From: Diogma glabrata
Lineage: Eukaryota; Arthropoda; Insecta; Diptera; Cylindrotomidae
DNA: 64,000 bases
Assembly (NCBI GenBank): GCA_963693315.1
Contig: OY856188.1
Coordinates: forward strand, 247,736,156 to 247,800,155
Direction of reading: 5' to 3'
The notes beneath the pieces were generated by a model that had not been told where the DNA came from, did no database searches, and saw only the letters and a list, made by a program, of their open reading frames with translations. Both the position numbers and the translations under genes were made by a program. This document shows positions 57,201 to 64,000 of this stretch, in pieces. Position 1 is the stretch's first letter. The number at the start of each line of letters is the position of its first letter.

Positions 57201-60200
57201 CTAGTATGTCTAGAGTATAACAAAACAGTGATCACTAGAGAAACTAATTGACTAAACCTGAATCTATTAAATATATGTTTATGTAAATTTTTTGTTTTTT
57301 TATACTTCGCTAGAGATGTAGACTAATTTTTGGTTTATATAAGCGTTGACATTTTTTGGTAATTTATCTTTTCGGCTAGCCCTGATGAGAATGATAAACT
57401 TTTTTAAAGTTTAAAATTTTCTCATTGGTTCGAAACTAGATCGGTCGAAAATTGTATGGATTGCAAAAAATTTCATAATTTGCACCATAATTTTTTAGAT
57501 TCAGGTCTTATAATCAACAATATAATTTTAATAATATTGTGTGATGAAAAACGGCCAAATCTTCGGCCTAAAACATCAAATTTTATATAGTATGATATTC
57601 GTAACAATCAGTATTATGTGAAACTAATCTATTTTAATCTTAATTTGATTGTAGACAGTCAATGGAATAACGAGAATAATCTAAATTAAGCATTTGTTTT
57701 TACAAATCTATGAAGTCCAGTCTGATGATGCTGTTGCTCTGCAATTTTCGTTCGTATATTAACTTAATTTTCTAAAAGTTTAGTTTTACTTAAGTTTGAG
57801 CTATACCAAAAATATTTTCTTAAAATATGTGTTGTGAGTGAGTTGTGAGTTGAGTTGTTGTTGTGAGTTGTGGCTGTTGTGAGTTGTGGTGAGCTGAGTT
57901 TTGAATCGATTTGCAAATCAGAAAAATCCTCCAAGGGTGAGAGTCAGTCAAAATGTTTAGATCGTTTTAATGAGCGTTTGATCAAAATATTTAAATAATA
58001 ATTTCAAATCTTGTAACTATAAAAATATGACTATCATTGTTTGGTAAAAATATTTAAATCAAAATTTCAAATGCTTTTTAGAGAAAATAGTTCCACTAAA
58101 AGAATATGAAAACACCTAAATCAACAAAAGAAAATATAACGCAACCAAAGTAAACAAATAATAGGAAGTTTTTGTTTAACCTATGAGAAAGTAAACGTAA
58201 TCTATTACCTATTCTCTAGGCAAATAAACAAATTAAAAAGAATAGATCTCACACCTATGTGTTAATATTTGAAGATGGTGTTATTATGTTTTTGTTGATA
58301 AAGAAAGGAAAAAGGTTGTGTTATAGAATTTAGTAGAAATTTCAGGCATTAGAAATTTTGACCCAAAACGTCGAGAAATATCTAATAATGAGGAGGTAAG
58401 ATTTTGAATTGTTTTTTAAGCTGCCAGCTTCAATTAAGGCAAACCCACGAACGAAAACCGGTTTTATCTCTTTTAAGAAATACAATTTTTCCTTCGACGA
58501 TATTAAATTACACATTAAAAAAAATCTAAGTAAATTTTACAAAATTTTTTATAAATATACAACTCACAAAATATTCGATTTTCTTGCGATTTACAGATTT
58601 CGTAATATCCCAACTTTTAGTCTGTCTGTTGGTATGCTCCAGCTTTCTTTAACGAACTAATTTTGATAAGCTTTAGAAAAATATGGAGACTTATATGAGA
58701 AGGAGCTGATAAGCTTTGGAGCAATAATGGGCAATGTGCGAATGATTTCCGTGCGCGAATCTCGATAACATAATTACTATATAGGACTGTTAAAAGTGAG
58801 GAGAGTAACGTTGTGCTTGTCAGTGGTTTAATCTGAGGATCACCGTAACATCATTTTTTCACTTGATTTTTTTTTGCTTACTCTATAGGAAGTCCTGTCC
58901 TCTCATAAAAATTGCAAACATTTTTGAATACAGTATTTGTGATTCAACTACGAACTCCCCTACAGACTGAAAATCTTCCTTGCATAAGATGACTAATTTT
59001 GACAGCTTTTATTATTTTTAATCTCGGTGAAGTTTTGATCGTTTTTGTATGTTAAGAACCGCCTCAAATTTTACCTAAATTAGAAGTTTTAGTATCGTTC
59101 ACAAATTGATTTGAAAATTTATATTTGAACAATTTATTTATGTGAACAATTGAATAACCAATATCTGTGAAAAAATTAACCAAGAAATATTAAATTTATA
59201 TCTGTGCTATATCTTTGAGAACAAAATAATGTATCCATAAAGAAACCAAGTGCTTATCGGCACAAATATAATATATTTTTATATCGCAGTCTATTTTAAC
59301 TTTCAGATAGCTACTTAAAATACTTGAAATTGTCAATGATTTTATGACTATTAAAAAATACATACTTAAAATTATGGTGTTTCTTTATCACATTTCTGAA
59401 ATACGAAAATCACATTTCTGAAATTTCATATTGAAAAATATGGAAGGGCTGAAATCTCAAGCTCTGAGATATCAAGACTTCGGGTTTGGTTAAGGAATTT
59501 GATATAGTTTTCGGCATAAAACTTTTATGAGGAGATTGTTTTTAGTTTTGGGCGGCGGTGTATATCATACATAACTCTTTGTTAAAGTATATGCATTTTT
59601 TTATCTCTGTTTAGAAATTTATTACAAAACTAACACGAAACATCAATACGTTGCCGGAAAATCAAAACAGATCATAAATTAACATAATTTAGTGAAAAGA
59701 TGATACACTCAGCAAACTACTCAAAAACCTCTCCATTTAGCGTTCCGAAATATTACAAAATCACAAATTCATATTTCTTTCAAAATTCCAAAAATATCGT
59801 CAAAATTAAATAAAATCAAACTTTTTTCAAAATTCTAAAAATATTCCAAAAATTATTACAAAATCAAAGATAAAATTTTTTCAAAAATTCTGAAAATATT
59901 GCAAAAATTATTAAATTAAAAATGTTTCTAACCATCGACGCCGAAGGGCAGTTGATAGCGTGTCTACCAAAGGATTTAAACTTACTTGGTATTGATAAGG
60001 TTACGAGTTCGAATCCCAACCGAAACACGTTTAGAGATAAAAGTTGTTTTTATTAAAAAAATAACTGTAAGGTTTATTCACATAAACCCAAAAACTGATT
60101 TCGAATTTAAAAATTCATATGATTCACGATTAAACTTTTACATTTATTTAAAATAAAATTGTAAAATTGATTTCAAATTGATTGGAAACAGTCAATAATA

Positions 60201-61691
60201 ACTACACAAGTGACTTATGATTGTATGGGGTAAAATATCCCCTACTAAACCTTCGAAATTCACAAATAGTGAGGTTAAGAAATTATTTATCTCCTAAATA
60301 TATAAACCCTGTCGAAAGACGAATTAAATCTATATAAAAAATTATAGCAAAAATGAAAACTTTTTCCAAAATTCTAAAAATAAAAATAAAGCAAAAATTA
60401 TTACAAAATCAAAAATAGAAACTTTTTTCAAAATTTACGACATTTACGTCATACAAACAGCTAAATTTTTTTTTCCAAAAAATTGACTAAAAAATATATT
60501 AAATCTTTTTTTGACATACTTGACAATATTCTTTTGACAAACTTATAATGCAATAATCTAGTTTTTGCGGTCTCATATACCATCCCGAACATCAAGATTT
60601 CTTCGAATTCAATGTTTCTATTCGTAATCACTTAAAATGGATGTTTTTTAAGCAAAAAATACGCAAATTTCTTTGTTTTGACACACTTGACGATTTTTTT
60701 GGCACACTTCCGGTACAGGTATCGAACACATCGTCTTTTCGGCTTTTCCCATTGAGTAAACCTGAATGAGAAGAGCCGAAAGGACGGAATTTGAAAGGAA
60801 TTTGAAATCCGTCCAGCGGTTTTCTAGACATTATTGTTTTGCTTTTTTGAATCAGTAGGTCCTAAAACGTCGAGAAATGCCAAAAAAGTGGGGGTAAGAA
60901 TTACCCTTTTGGCTGATGAATTCAATACTTTGGTTTTTCCAAAACCTATTACTTCGGTAGCTAGTAAAAAACTAGTAACTAGTAAAAAGTAAAAGAAATA
61001 AGGTAAAAGTGTTCGAAAATTAAAATTAAATTAAATATATTTTTAAGCTTTTATTTCATTTAATTTATCACTTATAATTTATAAAAATTACAACTGGCTT
61101 GTGTTAACTTGCTATGATACTGTTTGCTTACTAAATATGAAAATAAAATAAAATATTTATTGAAATTATTAAGTAGTGTGACAGATGCGAAAACCAGATA
61201 AGAAACATTAAATTCAAATATAATCGTTATGCGTTTTAATGACGTTTTGTTGTTTCATTATGCCCCTAGTGCATAATGAAAAGACAAAACGTCATTAAAA
61301 CGCATAACGATTATATTTAATTTTATTAGAGCTACATATAGATGTGTTGTGTTTATCAATTTAGATAAATTTATCAAAACATAATAAATAAATTGTTAAA
61401 TAAAGTTACATCTTACCTCTACTATTCCAAGAACAATGCCAGCACCAATGGTACCAATACCCGCCAAAAAGAATGGTATCGATACCTGGATTGTTGTTTG
61501 CCACCATTTCTCCACCTTAAGTACACCATGTCCAACAATTTTTTCATGTCCAAGACAGTCACCATCTCCACCACCTCCTCCAGCATCTGATCCAGGATCA
61601 GGTTCTGATGACGCTACAGACGTCGTGATTATTGAGCTAAGGGAACCGGTTGTTGAAGATGGATGTAATACTGATAATTTTTCATTATCAT
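48221..61691 (-). CDS. SLC41A-like: SLC41-type magnesium transporter (start exon missing)
   Basis: Six minus-strand exons join in frame: 61691-61417, 50343-50019, 49401-49255, 49189-49042, 48872-48667, 48606-48221 (stop). All have GT-AG borders. They give about 494 residues. Exon 1 holds an acidic and Gly-rich N-terminus, then VEKWWQTTIQVSIPFFLAGI. Two MgtE-type halves follow: LVPALLGLKGNLDMCLASRL and NPDNLATPLAASIGD in the first, GIGGNLVSVQASKIS and DPDNSAIPYLTSMGD in the second. These are the Mg2+-pathway motifs of the SLC41 family, plasma-membrane Mg2+ carriers (Na+/Mg2+ exchange in vertebrate SLC41A1). The visible part starts in phase 2, so a short upstream exon with the ATG is missing; it was not found up to 64000. 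The 9.7-kb intron between the first two exons is packed with transposons. Confidence 0.92.
50482..50777. mobile_element. Short hAT-like MITE in the SLC41 intron
   Basis: The ends CAGAGGTGTATTGC and GCAATACACCACTG mirror one another and fit the CAGNGGTG terminus of some hAT elements. Inside, GGAACGTGGTTCCGG and ACGCGTTCCGG words repeat. The flanks AATTAGTT and GTTTTAGT are only partly alike, so the 8-bp duplication is not proven. Confidence 0.55.
50778..51109. other. Intron sequence
   Basis: AT-rich sequence with nothing specific seen. Confidence 0.35.
51157..54336 (+). mobile_element. Full-length but decayed RTE-type LINE
   Basis: The element is 3180 bp with target duplication CATCAC (51151-51156 and 54337-54342) and an A-rich tail. 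From the 5' end it shows a leader; an endonuclease (MDIIALQKIRQP, VVHAPTEAK, VLGDFNGQVG, IGSDHF) from about 51655 to 52330; and a reverse transcriptase (KLKRNKAPGIDDITYEML, IHKKGDRLQCANYRAI, LRQGDAISPILFNLVLEY, FADDVVILGR). A C-terminal region with EGVESFKYLGSML, RPVVMYGSQTWTL and RIALFGHILRAD follows. Several frameshifts and stops break the frame (for example near 51945, 52400, 52795 and 53395), so it cannot be active. It is inserted in the left arm of the surrounding inverted-repeat element. Confidence 0.85.
54690..56110. repeat. Five-copy tandem repeat, about 286-bp period
   Basis: TCCTGTCC starts at 54731, 55018, 55303, 55589 and 55875 (steps 287, 285, 286, 286). Each unit carries a run of C's, AACTTCGAACATTA, AATGTTGTAAAGATTGAAT, GAGGGGGTTGAG and GGGGTGTCATATGAAAG. 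Units differ by scattered substitutions. There is no coding frame. It lies inside the large inverted-repeat element. Confidence 0.9.
56500..56965 (+). pseudogene. LINE endonuclease fragment
   Basis: The plus strand in shifted frames shows NRGWGSVLFVKSD, PVGILYRSPQ and TIDNVFSNINNLEAGVIEAF followed by SHH. These match the late endonuclease motifs of Jockey/CR1-type LINEs (GGVxxFV, GVIYRSP, IDNIF ... DH). The frame is broken and no reverse transcriptase follows. Confidence 0.5.
57541..59932. other. Intron sequence of the SLC41 gene
   Basis: Mostly AT-rich with no gene. GTTGTGA/GTTGTGAGTT words repeat over about 60 bases at 57831-57900. A motif AAAACGTCGAGAAAT occurs at 58364 and again at about 60863. 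Confidence 0.4.
59933..60026 (+). other. tRNA-like relic or SINE head
   Basis: AGTTGATAGCGTGTCTACC resembles a weak A box, and GAGTTCGAATCCC is a good B box, 49 bases later. The flanking stems do not pair well, so it is not a functional tRNA. It may be a tRNA pseudogene or the head of a short interspersed element. Confidence 0.35.
60027..61215. other. Intron sequence of the SLC41 gene
   Basis: AT-rich. The phrase AAAATTCTAAAAAT recurs near 59840, 59880 and 60375 as a loose low-complexity repeat. No gene was seen. Confidence 0.35.
61216..61318. repeat. 103-bp palindrome beside the SLC41 exon
   Basis: The left arm AAATATAATCGTTATGCGTT and the right arm AACGCATAACGATTATATTT mirror through GACGTTTTG/CAAAACGTC to a short CCCCTAGT loop, with only a few mismatches. 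It is probably a MITE, about 100 bases into the intron from the donor at 61416. Confidence 0.7.
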
Positions 61692-63345
61692 CTGAAACGA
61701 AAGTTTAAAAAAGTTACATTATATAATCATATAATATGATAGCTATACACGAGCCTTATAAACCCAAATACTAGCACGTGTATAATTTCAATCAAAATTA
61801 AATAAAGTTTCGAAGAAATAATTATAAAAATCATAACAAATACTATATAAATAGGACCACGAGTTAAAAATAATATCTCATTAATTTCATAACCACAGTG
61901 GCAAGCATGTATGGTATAATTACTTTTCATTAATGAAAAAGTCAATTCAATAAAAATTTTATTTTTGTTGACAAAAAGGAAAGAAAACTTAAGAATTGAA
62001 ACAAATTGATAAAAAAAAATTTAAGTCAATTTTAATACACGTGACAATTTGTTATAATTTATATTATTTGCATGTACAACAACAAATAATTAATTAAACT
62101 AAGTAGTGAGTTGTTTTGTTGGCGATGATGATGCATTTATAGTTGTAACTCTTTGATATTGTTTATAGTTTATACTTTATACTGAATAGATAAAAAACAA
62201 CAGTTTTATTTTGTTAAAAGAAAACCCACAGATCAAATATTGTTATATAAAAAGAAAAGCAGGGAAATACAAATTGTAATGCATTTATTTGATATATGTA
62301 TTGTCAGCAATGCCAAGGTCACTGAAACTTTATTAATGTTAGAGATGGTATCTTCTTTCTTGTAAAGGTTGAGGTTGAACTAATTGTCTTTGTACAAATG
62401 ATTAGTAGATATATACTATAGATAGGGAGTCAACTTGGCATGGTTGGATTGCCGGTAATTTCTGGCGAATTAATCTCATGGATATATATCTGCTTTTTTA
62501 TGCGTAACTTGACCTTGAAAATTTGCTGTTTTATATTTCTCTTATCCTATCATGAAAAATTGGTTTAAGTTATATTTTGTTATTGGATATATTGTTCAGT
62601 TATCCATTTTTTTAAAAAAATATAAACGCAGAAATATTAGCAACAGTACTAAAACCTAATATATACCAAGTCTCAAAAAAGCCAGGATAAGAAGTTATTC
62701 AAGATTAAAATAAAACAGGTGTTCGGGAGACCCCCAAAGGATCATATACCAAAGTCATATTATTTATTTTTATATCAATAAGCAAAACATCGAGACAAAT
62801 TATTTATTTATTTTTATTTTTGATATGAAGGAAAGCATCAAATTTAAAACAAACATTTAGTGTGTGAACATTTGAAAGAAAATATTTAAATTTCGGTTTA
62901 GGAGAAAAAACGATATTTTTTTATTTTAACGATATTTTTTTATCTTGTATGTATTTGGGGATGTTATAATATATTTTTTTTAAGTTACACTCACTGAAAA
63001 AAATGGAATAAAGGAGTGAGCGTTTTAAACCCTGATTTTTATTTTTAAAATATTTGGACCGGTCAATACTGATACTAACATGAGTTTTTGACACAATAGG
63101 TGTGTAAAAACTGCAAGAAACGGGCATAATTTTTTCCCAACAAACATTTATTTCTAAACGCCAGAATAATTTTTGAAGACAAAAGAATAAAACTGCAATA
63201 AAATAAATTATGCTTAATTTGCCAGAAATTAATGGAATAGTGTAATTATTATTATTTATTCGTATGGGATATATTTACAAATTTTAAAATTGGTTATAAA
63301 TTAATGTCAAGATTGTCCAACCAAATAACAGCATTCAAAGACAGC
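61692..63345. other. Upstream region of the visible SLC41 exons
   Basis: AT-rich. A start exon and promoter for the SLC41-like gene would be expected here or beyond, but none could be identified. Confidence 0.35.
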
Positions 63346-64000
63346 CTACTTAACTCCAACAGTCCACGGGCCGACATGTGTTTTAAGTTCTGCACTTCTA
63401 CCAATTTGCGCATTGAAGTCACCTACCACGATTTTTATATCGTGCTGCGATATGTTATTGATGACTTCTTCGAGTTCTAGAAAGAACAGGTCTTTAATAT
63501 CATCTGCTTTGTCTTCAGTAGGTGCATGAACATTGATGATCGTTACATTAAATTTTTGCGTACGGATTCTCATTGTGCATATCCGCATATTAATTGGGCA
63601 AAAGTCGATAACATGTTGATTCACGCGACGATGTACGAGAAAGCCAACTCCAAAATCTCCTCCGTTTTCATGACCGCAATAGTAGAGAGTGTATCCCTTG
63701 GCTGTTTCATGGATTCCACTCCCTGGCCATCTTAGTTCTTGTAACGCCACTATATCTAGTGTATAGCTATCGATTTGGTTTGTAAGTTTTAGTAGATCTC
63801 CTGGTCTTCTAAGGCTTAGCACGTTCCAGGTCCCCATTTTTAAATCGTAGTCCGGATACAGTTTCCGAGGTCGTTCTAATAATGAATCCGAGATAATCCG
63901 AGGCCTGTGTACAGAATTCATGACAAGTAATTTTTTACGGAAATGGGGTGTTAGCCCTTCGCCCAACCCAAATTTTCGTGAATGGGTTCGTTCTGCATCT
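63346..64000 (-). pseudogene. RTE-type LINE 5' part: leader and endonuclease (truncated)
   Basis: The minus strand from the right edge begins with a leader that matches the LINE at 51410-51480 (GCAGAACGAACCCATTCACG). The frame from the ATG at 63921 shows the endonuclease motifs TWNVLSL, DIVALQELRWPG, YYCGHENGGDFGVGFLV, INVHAPTEDK and VVGDFNAQIGR. It stops soon after (63346), before the SDH motif and reverse transcriptase. It is the same family as the 51-kb copy, on the opposite strand and better preserved. Loss of the 3' part is unusual for a LINE and suggests a later deletion. Confidence 0.75.

Larger units (their letters stand above)
51110..57540. mobile_element. Large inverted-repeat element in the SLC41 intron (composite)
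   Basis: The left arm (51116-51156, continuing at 54337-54357 after the LINE) reads AATTCAGTAAATTATTTGTG, ATATAACATCACTCCGATGG. It is mirrored at 57076-57132. Inside, AGGGTTCCGTAC (54384) is mirrored by ACGGAACCCT (57001). The sequence right of the arm, to about 57540, matches 29645-30038 reversed. The GGGTTCCGTAC ... GTCCGTCCG start resembles a repeat type widespread in insects, especially moths. The exact outer ends are not fixed. Confidence 0.5.

Noticed and set aside
59933..60026. Functional tRNA gene
   Set aside because: The acceptor and T stems do not pair and no sensible anticodon arm is visible. It is kept only as a tRNA-like relic.

Overview
This is an AT-rich eukaryotic window with spliced genes (GT-AG introns) and many transposons. 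It is most likely from an insect or other arthropod. The basis is a copia primer site of the half-tRNA-Met type, RTE-type LINEs, Ty3/gypsy, hAT-like and Harbinger-like elements, and animal gene families with small introns. The species cannot be fixed from sequence alone.

Host genes: (1) the first coding exon of a secreted protein runs off the left edge (complement, up to 98). (2) A SMYD4-like TPR-MYND-SET lysine methyltransferase lies at 15098-16976 (+, two coding exons). (3) A mitochondrial carrier of the SLC25A39/SLC25A40 (glutathione carrier) group lies at 26707-28084 (+, six coding exons). (4) An SLC41-type (MgtE-domain) magnesium transporter lies on the minus strand at 48221-61691. Six coding exons are visible, the first intron is about 9.7 kb and full of transposons, and the N-terminal start exon was not found.

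Mobile DNA: an intact Ty3/gypsy element with identical LTRs and a 4-bp target duplication lies at 1985-7179 (-). Two nearly identical intact Ty1/copia elements lie at 21378-26172 (+) and 30429-35219 (-). They sit in inverted orientation on either side of the mitochondrial carrier gene. The second copia is the innermost layer of a nested stack (about 29.2-37.7 kb): a tyrosine-recombinase (Crypton-like) element fragment, split by one repeat, split by a long-TIR element, split by copia. A decayed full-length RTE LINE (51157-54336) is inserted in the left arm of a larger inverted-repeat element in the SLC41 intron. That element also carries five copies of a 286-bp tandem repeat.

Between these lie many non-autonomous elements whose ends can be read directly: a 731-bp hAT-like element with an 8-bp duplication (39883-40613), a 919-bp element with a TTA duplication (13495-14413), a 118-bp palindromic MITE with TTA duplications (19090-19207), a 220-bp palindrome just upstream of the carrier gene, and a 1.1-kb fold-back (45831-46975). 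Degenerate LINE, gypsy and Penelope-like coding remnants are scattered through the rest. No CRISPR, rRNA or convincing functional tRNA was seen. I found no clear new multi-gene system. The most unusual content is the nested transposon stack with tyrosine-recombinase remnants, the inverted copia pair around an essential-looking gene, and the large fold-back and tandem structures.
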